Shown here piece by piece: positions 7,694 to 16,290 of a stretch of 64,000 bases of DNA (within the stretch, counting starts at the first letter, position 1; each line of letters opens with the position of its first letter). The DNA is from Streptomyces sp. NRRL B-1347 (GTDB lineage Bacteria; Actinomycetota; Actinomycetes; Streptomycetales; Streptomycetaceae). The translations under genes and the position numbers were made by a program. The notes below the pieces were generated by a model that saw only the letters and a program-made list of their open reading frames with translations, did no database searches and was not told the DNA's origin. The stretch is taken from contig NZ_JOJM01000025.1 in the NCBI RefSeq assembly GCF_000720325.1, forward strand, positions 1-64,000, in the 5' to 3' direction.

Positions 7694-9925
7694 GTGTCGC
7701 TCCGCTCAGGGGACCCTGAGGAGATCGGTGGCTACCCACTGGAGTCGCGGCTCGGCTCCGGCGGCATGGGCACGGTCTTCCTCGCGCGTACGGCGTCGGG
7801 GCGGCCGGTCGCGATCAAGCTGATCCACCAGCAGTTCGCGGGCGACGAGGAGTTCCGCATCCGGTTCCGACAGGAGGTCGCCGCGGCCCGCCGGGTCAGC
7901 GGCGCGTTCACCGCGGCCGTGGTCGACGCCGATCCCGAGGCGGAGCAGCCGTGGATGGCCACCGCGTACATAGAAGGCCCCACGCTCGCCCAGCGCATCG
8001 CGCGGCGCGGTCCCGTCGGCGGCATGGAGCTGCGCACGCTCGCGATCGGGCTCGCCGAGGCGCTGCGCGACATCCACCGCGCGGACGTCGTGCACCGCGA
8101 TCTGAAGCCGTCCAACGTCGTGCTGTCCGCCGAAGGGCCGCGCGTCATCGACTTCGGCATCTCGCGCGCCGCCGACCAGCAGACGCTGACGATGACGGGG
8201 CGGGTCATCGGCACGCCGCCGTTCATGTCGCCGGAGCAGCTCCAGACGCCGCGCGGCGTCGGTCCTTCGTCGGACGTCTTCTCGCTCGGCACGCTCCTGG
8301 TGTACGCGGCGACGGGGCAGGGGCCCTTCGACGCGGACAGCCCGTACATGACCGCGTACCAGGTCGTGCACGAGGCGCCGGCCCTCGACGACGTCCCGGG
8401 CGCGCTGCGCACGGCCGTCGAGCCCTGCCTCGCCAAGGACCCCGCCGTCCGCCCCACCATCGACGAGCTCCTCGTCCGGCTGCGGGACCTGCCGGTGGAC
8501 CTCGGGGCGGCGGCCGGGGACGGCGGCAGCCGCACGCGGGACACGGACACGCAGCACCATCTGTCCACGGCGTCCGAGAAGACCGGTGCGCCCGCCGCGC
8601 CGGGCGCGGGAGACGCCGGGGTCGCCCCGCCGCCCCGCGGTCTCGGCGGGCGGCTGCGCCGCCGCTGGCGGCCCGTGCTCGCCACCGTCCTGGGCATCGC
8701 CGTGATCGCGGGCGGTGTCGCGCTGCTCAAGCCGGGCGCGGACGGCTCCGGCGGCGACCGGCCCGACGACAGCGGCCGCAACGTGGCGGCGACCGGCGCG
8801 CCGCTCCCCGACGGCTTCAAGGCCTGGCGGCAGAACGTTCCGGCCGGCGCGGCGAAGCTCCCGGACGAGCTGCGCTGCGTGCCGCGCGGTGGCTCGGCGT
8901 ACTGCGGGGGCGGCGGCGTCATCGCCACCCGGATCCGCGTCGCCGACGGCCACCGGATGTGGACCGCGCACCACCCGGGCGTCCCCATGCAGAACACACA
9001 CATGGTCGGCGTGTCCGGGAACACGGTCCTGGGCTACCGGCTGCTCCCCGACGACTCGGGGCCCGGCGAGGTCGTGGCGCTCGACGCGGCCCGGGGCAAG
9101 GAGCTGTGGTCGGCCCGGTTCGCCAGCAAGTCGATGGCCGTCACGAGGCGTGCCGCCGACGCCGAGGTGATCGGCTCCACCGTCGTCACCCTCAACGGGG
9201 CGGGCACGCACATCGAGGGCCGCGCGGTGCGCTCCGGAAAGGTGCTGTGGCGGACCCCGGTCCCGGCGGGCGCCACCTGCGCGCCGCTCGCCGCCGGTGG
9301 CGCGGCGTACGTGATGTGCGGTCCGACCGCCGAGGTGTCGGACACCGTGGTCCGGCACGTCACGGTGCGCGGCCTCGACCTCGCGTCCGGGGACCTCGGC
9401 AGGGCCGTCGCCCTCGACGGTCCGGTCCAGGTGCTCGGCGCGCACGGCGGACGGCTCGTCCTGGCCAAGGAGCGGGTGGGCGAGGTCGGCGTCATCGAGT
9501 ACGAGGCCGTCGTCCGCGTGGACGTGGCGCGGGGCGAGGTCGCGACGGCCCGGCTGCCGAAGCGGTTCGGCGGCGCCCCGGGGCTCGCCGCCGGGACGGT
9601 GTACTTCACCGAGCAGAACGGCGAGGTCAGCGCGGTGAACGCGGTGACGGGCAAGCTCAGGTGGACACGGCAGGCGGGTGTGGAGGGGGCGTCGGGTCCG
9701 GTCGCCGGGCCCGGGGCGGTGTACTTCAGCTCGGCCAGCGGCCGCGTCGCCGCGCTCGCGCCGCGCGACGGCGCGCGGCTCTGGGCGACGGACCCGAGGA
9801 CCAACGGCTCGGCCGAGGTGGGCGCGAGCCCGCGCGTCGCCCTCGCGGGCCGCGCGGCGATCGTGACCGGGGCCAAGAACCTGGTGTACGCGTTCGACAC
9901 GGCGAAGCCGCCGAAGTCCGGGTGA
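7694..9925 (+). CDS. receptor-type Ser/Thr protein kinase with PQQ-like beta-propeller
   Basis: This 743-residue PknB-type kinase has a Gly loop (GSGGMGTV), catalytic Lys42, HRDLKPSN near 134-141, DFG near 153-155 and GTPPFMSPEQ. A low-complexity juxtamembrane region leads to one membrane span (RPVLATVLGIAVIAGGVALL, about 325-345). The extracellular C-terminal half is a PQQ-like beta-propeller with repeated blade motifs such as VVALDAARGKELWSARF, VSAVNAVTGKLRWTRQ and VAALAPRDGARLWATD. The architecture implies an extracellular sensor that signals to a cytoplasmic kinase. The GTG at 7694 follows GGGAGGTCG; upstream in-frame codons are non-homologous. Confidence 0.9.
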   Translation: MSLRSGDPEEIGGYPLESRLGSGGMGTVFLARTASGRPVAIKLIHQQFAGDEEFRIRFRQEVAAARRVSGAFTAAVVDADPEAEQPWMATAYIEGPTLAQRIARRGPVGGMELRTLAIGLAEALRDIHRADVVHRDLKPSNVVLSAEGPRVIDFGISRAADQQTLTMTGRVIGTPPFMSPEQLQTPRGVGPSSDVFSLGTLLVYAATGQGPFDADSPYMTAYQVVHEAPALDDVPGALRTAVEPCLAKDPAVRPTIDELLVRLRDLPVDLGAAAGDGGSRTRDTDTQHHLSTASEKTGAPAAPGAGDAGVAPPPRGLGGRLRRRWRPVLATVLGIAVIAGGVALLKPGADGSGGDRPDDSGRNVAATGAPLPDGFKAWRQNVPAGAAKLPDELRCVPRGGSAYCGGGGVIATRIRVADGHRMWTAHHPGVPMQNTHMVGVSGNTVLGYRLLPDDSGPGEVVALDAARGKELWSARFASKSMAVTRRAADAEVIGSTVVTLNGAGTHIEGRAVRSGKVLWRTPVPAGATCAPLAAGGAAYVMCGPTAEVSDTVVRHVTVRGLDLASGDLGRAVALDGPVQVLGAHGGRLVLAKERVGEVGVIEYEAVVRVDVARGEVATARLPKRFGGAPGLAAGTVYFTEQNGEVSAVNAVTGKLRWTRQAGVEGASGPVAGPGAVYFSSASGRVAALAPRDGARLWATDPRTNGSAEVGASPRVALAGRAAIVTGAKNLVYAFDTAKPPKSG

Positions 9926-9983
9926 CCCCGGGCCCGGCGGCCCCACGCACTGGCATCGGTACCCGTGCCCGTACCGGCGCCGG

Positions 9984-10301
9984 TCAGCAGCGCGGCGCCA
10001 CGTAGCCGTTGCTGCCGGTGCGCACGTAGGTGTCGGAGATGTACCGGCCGCTGCCTATGCGGTCCCAGATCTTCGACGTCCCGGTGGGGCCGGTCACCGT
10101 CTCGCCGGGCTTCTGGCAGCTGATGGTGACCTGGGTGCCCGCGGAGAGGCGGCCGACCTTGTCGTACGCGGTGCCGGGGCCCGAGCGGACGTTGACGTCG
10201 TCGACGACCGCGTACCGTCTGGCCGTCGCGGCCTCTATCGTCAGTTCCGCCCCGTCCGCCACATCGGCGGTGGCGGGCATCGTCAGTTCTTCGCTGCTCA
10301 T
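9984..10301 (-). CDS. bacterial SH3-domain protein
   Basis: The 105-residue protein contains one SH3b domain (DVNVRSGPGTAYDKVGRLSAGTQVTISCQ with IWDRIGSGRYISDTYV), a fold that binds cell-wall peptides. Two Cys residues (SCQ and the final RC) could form a disulfide. No signal peptide is evident from the ATG at 10301, which follows a GGGGGA ribosome site. Either it is exported in another way or a longer start is used. It is convergent with the propeller kinase gene, whose extracellular part may also sense the cell wall. Confidence 0.75.
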   Translation of the reverse strand: MSSEELTMPATADVADGAELTIEAATARRYAVVDDVNVRSGPGTAYDKVGRLSAGTQVTISCQKPGETVTGPTGTSKIWDRIGSGRYISDTYVRTGSNGYVAPRC

Positions 10302-10324
10302 GGTGATCCCCCGTGTGTCCCCGT

Positions 10325-10338
10325 GTTCCACGTGAAAC
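10325..10338. promoter_or_regulatory. parS-like ParB binding site
   Basis: GTTCCACGTGAAAC differs at one base from the perfect palindromic parS core GTTTCACGTGAAAC. With its flanking T it matches the known TGTTCCACGTGAAAC variant. It lies in the intergenic region between the SH3 gene and the ilvD end. Streptomyces chromosomes carry about twenty parS sites clustered around oriC plus a few distant ones, so an isolated copy is plausible. Confidence 0.75.
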
Positions 10339-10485
10339 GGGCGGCGCGGGCCGCCCATGGCATGTACTCCACACCATAGACGCGCCCGCGCTCCACACCA
10401 GTTGCAGGACAAACCGGGACAGTCGGCCCGTGAGGCGGCGGATCGGCCCGCCGCGCCAGGCCTCGGCCCGGTGGCGTGCGGGGCC

Positions 10486-12339
10486 TCAGCCCAGTCGCGA
10501 CACGTCGCGCACCGCGCCCTTGTCCGCGCTCGTCGCCATCGCCGCGTACGCCCGCAGGGCCGCCGAGACCTTGCGCTCGCGGGACTTGGGCGCGTACGTG
10601 CCGCCGAGGGCTTCGCGGCGGCGGGCCAGCTCGGCGTCGTCGACCAGGAGGTCGATCGAGCGGCCCGGGATGTCGATCCGGATGCGATCGCCGTCCTCGA
10701 CGAGGGCGATGGTGCCGCCGGACGCGGCCTCGGGGGACGCGTGGCCGATGGACAGGCCCGACGTACCGCCGGAGAAGCGGCCGTCGGTGACCAGGGCGCA
10801 GGCCTTGCCGAGGCCGCGGCCCTTGAGGAAGGAGGTGGGGTAGAGCATCTCCTGCATGCCGGGGCCGCCCTTGGGGCCCTCGTAGCGGATGACGACGACG
10901 TCGCCCTCCTTGACCTGCTTGTTCAGGATCTTCTCCACGGCCTCCTCCTGCGACTCGCAGACGACGGCCGGGCCCTCGAAGGTCCAGATCGACTCGTCGA
11001 CGCCCGCGGTCTTCACGACACAGCCGTCGACGGCGAGGTTCCCCTTGAGGACGGCGAGGCCGCCGTCCTGGGAGTAGGCGTGGGCGACGTCGCGGATGCA
11101 GCCGCCCGCCGCGTCCGTGTCGAGGGTGTCCCAGCGCTCGGACTGCGAGAAGGCCTCGGCGGAGCGCTTGCAGCCGGGGGCCGCGTGCCACAGCTCGAGG
11201 GCCTCGGGGCCCGCGGAGCCGCCGCGCACGTCCCAGGCGTCGAGCCACTCCTTGATGGAGGGCGAGTGGACCGTGTGCACGTCCTCGTTGAGGAGGCCGC
11301 CGCGGTAGAGCTCGCCGAGGATCGCGGGGATGCCGCCCGCGCGGTGCACGTCCTCCATGTAGTACGTGCCTTGCGGCGCCACGTTCGGGGCGACCTTCGC
11401 CAGGCACGGGACGCGGCGCGAGACGGCGTCGATGTCGGTGAGGTCGTAGCCGGCCTCGGCCTCCTGGGCGGCGGCCAGGAGGTGCAGGATCGTGTTGGTG
11501 GAGCCGCCCATGGCGATGTCGAGGGCCATGGCGTTCTCGAACGCGGCGTGGGTCGCGATGTTGCGCGGCAGGACGGAGGCGTCGTCCCCGTCGTAGTAGC
11601 GCTTGGTGATCTCGACGACCGTCGCGCCCGCTCGCTCGTACAGCGCCCTGCGGGCGGTGTGGGTGGCGAGCACCGAGCCGTTGCCCGGCAGGGACAGGCC
11701 GATGGCCTCGGTCAGGCAGTTCATGGAGTTGGCCGTGAACATGCCGGAACAGGAGCCGCAGGTCGGGCAGGCGTTCTCCTCGATGCGGAGGATGTCCTCG
11801 TCGGAGACGTTCTCGTTCGACGCGTCGACCATCGCGTCGATCAGGTCGAGCTTGCGGACGGTGCCGTTGACGAGGGTGGCCTTGCCCGCCTCCATGGGGC
11901 CGCCGGAGACGAAGACCGTCGGGATGTTCAGGCGCAGGGCGGCCATCAGCATGCCGGGCGTGATCTTGTCGCAGTTCGAGATGCAGATCAGGGCGTCGGC
12001 GCAGTGGGCCTCCACCATGTACTCGACGGAGTCGGCGATCAGGTCGCGCGAGGGCAGGCTGTAGAGCATGCCGCCGTGGCCCATCGCGATGCCGTCGTCC
12101 ACGGCGATCGTGTTGAACTCGCGCGGGATGCCGCCCGCTTCCCGGACGGCATCGCTGACGATGCGGCCGACCGGCGCCAGGTGCGTGTGGCCGGGCACGA
12201 ACTCGGTGAAGGAGTTGGCGACGGCGATGATCGGCTTCCGGCCGATGTCCGCGCCCGGTACCCCGGAGGCCCGCATAAGGGCGCGGGCGCCCGCCATGTT
12301 GCGTCCGTGGGTGACTGTGCGGGACCTCAGCTCGGGCAT
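10486..12339 (-). CDS. ilvD: dihydroxy-acid dehydratase
   Basis: The enzyme dehydrates 2,3-dihydroxy-acids to 2-keto acids in valine, leucine and isoleucine synthesis. At 617 residues it has the full IlvD/Edd length. Fe-S cluster cysteines appear in [11 protein letters not shown] and in [19 protein letters not shown]. Also present are [34 protein letters not shown] and the C-terminal region. The ATG at 12339 follows a GGAG ribosome site. Its 5' leader carries a 4 x 12-bp tandem repeat (12362-12409), so expression may be influenced there. Confidence 0.96.
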   Translation of the reverse strand: MPELRSRTVTHGRNMAGARALMRASGVPGADIGRKPIIAVANSFTEFVPGHTHLAPVGRIVSDAVREAGGIPREFNTIAVDDGIAMGHGGMLYSLPSRDLIADSVEYMVEAHCADALICISNCDKITPGMLMAALRLNIPTVFVSGGPMEAGKATLVNGTVRKLDLIDAMVDASNENVSDEDILRIEENACPTCGSCSGMFTANSMNCLTEAIGLSLPGNGSVLATHTARRALYERAGATVVEITKRYYDGDDASVLPRNIATHAAFENAMALDIAMGGSTNTILHLLAAAQEAEAGYDLTDIDAVSRRVPCLAKVAPNVAPQGTYYMEDVHRAGGIPAILGELYRGGLLNEDVHTVHSPSIKEWLDAWDVRGGSAGPEALELWHAAPGCKRSAEAFSQSERWDTLDTDAAGGCIRDVAHAYSQDGGLAVLKGNLAVDGCVVKTAGVDESIWTFEGPAVVCESQEEAVEKILNKQVKEGDVVVIRYEGPKGGPGMQEMLYPTSFLKGRGLGKACALVTDGRFSGGTSGLSIGHASPEAASGGTIALVEDGDRIRIDIPGRSIDLLVDDAELARRREALGGTYAPKSRERKVSAALRAYAAMATSADKGAVRDVSRLG

Positions 12340-12361
12340 CGTCGCTCGCTCCTTCAGGGGC

Positions 12362-12409
12362 AGATCTCGATACGGCTATCGATACAGCTCTGGATACAGC
12401 TCTCGATAC
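12362..12409. repeat. 12-bp tandem repeat, four units, in the ilvD leader
   Basis: On the minus strand the units read GTATCGAGAGCT, GTATCCAGAGCT, GTATCGATAGCC and GTATCGAGATCT. They lie 23-70 bp upstream of the ilvD start and could be protein-binding iterons or slippage products. Confidence 0.8.
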
Positions 12410-12542
12410 GGCCGAGCGTACGCCGATGATCCAAGATCCGGACAGGGTGTCCGGATGGCGGGACGGCCGTCTCATGCGGATCCGCGCGCGGAGCGGGCGG
12501 CCGACCGGCTGACCTGCGGGCGAGACAGGCGGTCCACCGGCC

Positions 12543-12627
12543 CCGCGAGGCCGGTCCGGCCGGTCCGCGAGGCCGGTCCGGCCGGTCCGGGAAAGCCCGT
12601 CAGACCGGTCCGGGAAAGCCCGTCAGA
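12543..12627. repeat. double tandem duplication at the end of the tetR gene
   Basis: A 22-bp unit (CCGCGAGGCCGGTCCGGCCG plus GT) occurs twice at 12543-12586. It is followed by a 23-bp unit starting CCGGGAAAGCCCGTCAGACC at 12587-12609, repeated at 12610-12627. The tetR stop codon (TCA, 12600-12602 on plus) is inside a unit, so the C-terminus GFPGPV is duplication-derived. Confidence 0.8.
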
Positions 12628-13232
12628 TGTCCCTGCACCACCGGTGCCACCCGCGCCACCAGGTCCTCCATGTCCGCCGATGCCAGCGGCTCCACCTGGA
12701 TCACGTACCGGAGCATGGCGATGCCCACCAGCTGGGCCGCCGCCAGTTCGGCGCGCAGGTCCGCGTCGGGCAGGTCGAGGGTGCCGGCGACGCGGGACAG
12801 GAGCTGGGTGGTGACGAGGCGGCGGAAGACGGCGGCGGCCGTCTCGTGGTTGACCGCCGAGCGGACGATCGCGAGCAGCGGCGTGCGGGTGGCCGGGTTC
12901 TCCCAGACGCCGAGGACGAAGCGGGTCAGACGCTCGCCGACGGAATCCAGCGGGCCGTCCTCGATCGCGGCGGGGGCCTGCAGCGCGGGCGCGAAGGACA
13001 CCTCGATGGCGGCCGCGAAGAGCTGCTCCTTCGTACCGAAGTAGTGGTGTACGAGGGCGGAGTCGACGCCCGCTGCCTTGGCGATGGCGCGTACGGAGGT
13101 CTTCTCGTAGCCGTGCGCGGAGAACTGGTCGCGGGCCGCTTCCAGGATCACCTCGCGGGTGGCGGGCCCGCGCTCGGTCTGGGTGCGCGAGGGGCGGCCC
13201 CGGCGCCGGGGCGCGGGGGCGCTCGCCGTCAC
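12600..13232 (-). CDS. TetR-family transcriptional regulator
   Basis: The 210-residue protein has an N-terminal TetR helix-turn-helix ([49 protein letters not shown]) behind a basic [10 protein letters not shown] tail and a helical ligand/dimer domain. The GTG at 13232 overlaps the TGA of the upstream sugar-phosphate isomerase in the sequence GTGA, so the two are translationally coupled. The ligand is unknown. Partnership with the isomerase suggests control of that enzyme's pathway, which is inference. The last codons fall in a tandem duplication. Confidence 0.9.
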   Translation of the reverse strand: MTASAPAPRRRGRPSRTQTERGPATREVILEAARDQFSAHGYEKTSVRAIAKAAGVDSALVHHYFGTKEQLFAAAIEVSFAPALQAPAAIEDGPLDSVGERLTRFVLGVWENPATRTPLLAIVRSAVNHETAAAVFRRLVTTQLLSRVAGTLDLPDADLRAELAAAQLVGIAMLRYVIQVEPLASADMEDLVARVAPVVQGHLTGFPGPV

Positions 13233-14053
13233 GAGCGCGGCACCTTCACCGACGAGGCCAGGTGCAGCCGCGTGAAAGCCAGGGCCTCGGCGAGGTCGGC
13301 CTCGCGCTCGGCGCTCGACATGGCGCGGCGGGTGTTGACCTCGATGACCACGTGGCCGTCGAAGCCGGAGGTCGCGAGGCGCTCCAGGAGTTCGGCGCAG
13401 GGCTGGGTGCCGCGGCCGGGCACGAGGTGCTCGTCCTTCGCGGAGCCCCTGCCGTCGGCGAGGTGGACGTGGCCGAGCCGGTCGCCCATGCGGTCGACCA
13501 TCTGGAGGGCGTCCGCGCGGGCGGTGGCGGTGTGGCTGAGATCTATCGTGAAGTGGCGGTAGTCGTCCTTGGTGACGTCCCAGTCGGGGGCGTACGCGAG
13601 CATCTCGCGGTCGCGGTAGCGCCAGGGGTACATGTTCTCCACGGCGAACCGCACGTCCGTCTCCTCCGCCATCCGCCAGATCCCCTGGACGAAGTCCCGG
13701 GCGTAGCCGCGCTGCCAGCGGAAGGGCGGGTGCACGACGACCGTCGACGCGTCCAGCTTCTCGGCGGCGGCCCTGGCGCGCTGGAGCTTCACCCAGGGGT
13801 CGGTGGACCAGACGCGCTGGGTGATCAGCAGGCAGGGCGCGTGCACCGCGAGGATGGGGATCTGGTGGTAGTCGCTGAGGCGGCGCAGGGCCTCGATGTC
13901 CTGGCTGACGGGATCGGTCCACACCATGACCTCGACGCCGTCGTACCCGAGGCGCGCCGCGATCTCGAAGGCCGTCGCCGTCGACTCCGGATAGACGGAG
14001 GCCGTCGACAGGGCGACCTTCGCGTCCGGGATGCGCACGACTGGTTCCACCAC
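13229..14053 (-). CDS. sugar phosphate isomerase/epimerase (AP endonuclease 2-type TIM barrel)
   Basis: This roughly 274-residue xylose-isomerase-like TIM barrel has metal-ligand motifs typical of the family: [60 protein letters not shown] and HVVIEVN. Substrate unknown; related enzymes act on inositol or keto-sugar derivatives. I chose the first GTG of GTGGTG (14053). A longer frame runs back into the dispersed repeat at 14129-14155 and is spurious. The gene is coupled by a 4-bp overlap to tetR downstream. Confidence 0.88.
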   Translation of the reverse strand: MVEPVVRIPDAKVALSTASVYPESTATAFEIAARLGYDGVEVMVWTDPVSQDIEALRRLSDYHQIPILAVHAPCLLITQRVWSTDPWVKLQRARAAAEKLDASTVVVHPPFRWQRGYARDFVQGIWRMAEETDVRFAVENMYPWRYRDREMLAYAPDWDVTKDDYRHFTIDLSHTATARADALQMVDRMGDRLGHVHLADGRGSAKDEHLVPGRGTQPCAELLERLATSGFDGHVVIEVNTRRAMSSAEREADLAEALAFTRLHLASSVKVPRS

Positions 14054-14128
14054 GGGGAACAGCGTACGGGGCCCTGCGAGGGAGCGGGGAGGCGCGTCTG
14101 CGCCGGGGCACGGTCGATCGGCCTGCGG

Positions 14129-14290
14129 CCTCGTCCTCAAACGCCGGACGGGCTGAAAACCACTGGCGCGAGCCGGCACTATTCAGCCCGTCCGGCGTTT
14201 GAGGACGAGGCGCGGAGCGCCGATGAACGGGGGCGCGGGGGCGGAGCCCCCGGATCGGGAAGGGGCGGGCCTGGGGCGCACCCGCGAGGG
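14129..14290. repeat. inverted pair of dispersed repeats, copies 3a and 3b
   Basis: Two 27-bp cores face away from each other: 14129-14155 (minus orientation) and 14184-14210 (plus orientation). The 28-bp spacer lets the transcript fold into a long near-perfect hairpin. Copy 3b continues as the extended form to 14290 and ends at CCGCGAGGG immediately before the stop codon of the Ppx/GppA gene. The pair separates two minus-strand genes and probably terminates transcription between them. Confidence 0.85.
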
Positions 14291-15223
14291 TCAGGGCGGG
14301 GGCAAGTGGTCCAGGCGGCGCAGGATGACGCCCTCCCGCAGGGCCCAGGGGCAGATCTCCACCGACTCGACGCCGAAGAGATCCATCGCGCCCTCGGCGA
14401 CGAGCGCCCCCGCGAGCAGCTGCCCGGCCCGCCCCTCGGACACCCCGGGCAGCTCCGAGCGCTCCCCCGTGGTCATCGCGGCGAGCTGCGGAACCCAGTC
14501 CTCCAGGGACTTCCGCTTCAGCTCGCGCTGCACGTACAGACCCTCGGTGGAGCGGGCCGCGCCGCCGAGCCGGGCGAGCTGTTTGAAGGTCTTGGAGGTG
14601 GCCACGACGTGGTCGGGGCTGCCGAAGCGGGCGAACTCCCCCACCGTCCGTGCGATCTGTGCCCGTACGTGCCGCCGCAGGGCCCGGACGTCGCCCGGCT
14701 CCGGCGGGTCCTCGGGCAGCCACGCGGCGGTGAGCCGCCCGGCGCCGAGCGGCAGGCTGACCGCGGCGTCGGGCTCCTCGTCCATGCCGTACGCGATCTC
14801 CAGGGAGCCGCCGCCGATGTCGAGGACGAGCAGCTTGCCCGCGGACCAGCCGAACCAGCGGCGGACGGCGAGGAAGGTGAGCCGGGCCTCCTCCTCGCCG
14901 GTGAGGACCTGGAGGTCGACGCCGGTCTCCGCGCGCACCCGGGCGAGGACGTCGTCGGCGTTGGTGGCCTCGCGCACGGCGGAGGTCGCGAACGGGAGCA
15001 GGTCCTCGACGCCCTTGTCCTCGGCGGCCTGGAGGGCGTCACGCACCGTGGCGATGAGCTGGTCGACGCCGTCGGAGCCGATCGCGCCCGCGGGGTCGAG
15101 CAGTTGGGCAAGGCGCAGGTCGGCCTTGTGGGAGTGCGCGGGCAGCGGGCGCGCGCCGGGGTGGGCGTCCACCACCAGCAGATGCACCGTGTTCGAACCC
15201 ACGTCGAGGACACCGAGTCTCAT
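14291..15223 (-). CDS. Ppx/GppA-family phosphatase (exopolyphosphatase-like)
   Basis: The 310-residue ASKHA-fold phosphatase shows the phosphate-1 motif [17 protein letters not shown] at the N-terminus, [10 protein letters not shown], and the phosphate-2 motif [16 protein letters not shown] with LPLGAGRLT. Family members hydrolyse polyphosphate or pppGpp. The shorter length (one ASKHA module without the C-terminal helical domain) is usual for actinobacterial Ppx1/Ppx2. The ATG at 15223 begins exactly at the family N-terminus. It is divergent from the Cys-rich protein gene with a 71-bp gap. Confidence 0.9.
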   Translation of the reverse strand: MRLGVLDVGSNTVHLLVVDAHPGARPLPAHSHKADLRLAQLLDPAGAIGSDGVDQLIATVRDALQAAEDKGVEDLLPFATSAVREATNADDVLARVRAETGVDLQVLTGEEEARLTFLAVRRWFGWSAGKLLVLDIGGGSLEIAYGMDEEPDAAVSLPLGAGRLTAAWLPEDPPEPGDVRALRRHVRAQIARTVGEFARFGSPDHVVATSKTFKQLARLGGAARSTEGLYVQRELKRKSLEDWVPQLAAMTTGERSELPGVSEGRAGQLLAGALVAEGAMDLFGVESVEICPWALREGVILRRLDHLPPP

Positions 15224-15294
15224 ATACGGAACGCTACTGCGCCCGCGGCTTTCGCTGGTCCCGGGGCGGGTGTGAGCGCGCATACCCTGGAGGC

Positions 15295-16272
15295 GTGCCA
15301 AAGACGAAAAAGGCGAAGGCCGACAAAACGAAGTCCGCGCGCTCATCGGAGCCCTCGGACCTGTCGGCGCCGCCCGCGCGCGGCGGCGCGGACGGCAGCA
15401 AGGGCGAGAAGACCGGCAAGGCGGGCAAGAAGCCCAAGACGGGCAAGGAAGCCAAGGCCAGCAAGGCCGACAAGGCCGTGCGGAAGCTCCGCAGGACGGC
15501 GGAGGGCACCGTGCCGGTCGACGACGAGAAGGGCCTCGACTTCCCCCGCGCCTGGGTGGAGTTCCCCGACCCGGCGGACGACGAGCAGGTCTTCCGCTGC
15601 GATCTGACCTGGCTGACGTCCCGCTGGACCTGTGTCTTCGGCAGCGGCTGCCAGGGCATCAAGGCGGGCCGCGCCGACGACGGCTGCTGCACGCTCGGCG
15701 CGCACTTCTCGGACGAGGACGACGAGAAGCGGGTCGCGGGGTTCGTGGAGCGGCTCACGCCCGACATCTGGCAGCACCACGACGTGGGCCGGGAGACCGG
15801 CTGGGTGGCTGAGGACGAGGACGGCGAGCGCCAGACGCGGCCGTACAACGGCTCGTGCATCTTCCAGAACCGCCCGGGCTTCGCGGGCGGCGCGGGCTGC
15901 TCGCTGCACATCCTGGCGCTCAAGGAGGGCCTGGAGCCGCTGGAGACCAAGCCGGACGTGTGCTGGCAGCTGCCGGTGCGGCGGACCTACGACTGGATCG
16001 AGCGGCCGGACGACACCAAGATCCTCCAGGTGTCCATCGGGGAGTACGACCGCCGGGGCTGGGGTCCGGGCGGCCACGACCTGCACTGGTGGTGCACGTC
16101 GGCGACCTCGGCGCACGGGGCGGGCGATCCCGTGTACGTCTCCTACCGTCCTGAGCTGGTCGAGCTGATGGGCAAGGCGGGCTACGACCGGCTGGTGGAG
16201 CTGTGCGAGGCGCGCCTCGCGTCGCAGCTGCCGCTGCTCGCCCCGCACCCGGCGGACCCGCCGCGCGCTTAA
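15295..16272 (+). CDS. Cys-rich conserved actinobacterial protein with Lys/Ala-rich tail
   Basis: The 325-residue protein has two parts. Residues 1-70 are a Lys/Ala/Gly-rich tail (repeated [13 protein letters not shown]), reminiscent of histone-H1-like basic tails. The conserved domain carries cysteines in [24 protein letters not shown] and DVCWQLP, plus WQHHD and HDLHWWC. This pattern suggests Zn or Fe-S ligation, as in YkgJ/DUF3109-like proteins. Function unknown. The GTG at 15295 has TACCCT (15283-15288) only 6 nt upstream, so the mRNA is probably leaderless; GGAGG is too close to act normally. Confidence 0.8.
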   Translation: MPKTKKAKADKTKSARSSEPSDLSAPPARGGADGSKGEKTGKAGKKPKTGKEAKASKADKAVRKLRRTAEGTVPVDDEKGLDFPRAWVEFPDPADDEQVFRCDLTWLTSRWTCVFGSGCQGIKAGRADDGCCTLGAHFSDEDDEKRVAGFVERLTPDIWQHHDVGRETGWVAEDEDGERQTRPYNGSCIFQNRPGFAGGAGCSLHILALKEGLEPLETKPDVCWQLPVRRTYDWIERPDDTKILQVSIGEYDRRGWGPGGHDLHWWCTSATSAHGAGDPVYVSYRPELVELMGKAGYDRLVELCEARLASQLPLLAPHPADPPRA

Positions 16273-16290
16273 CCGGGCCCCGCGCACCGC

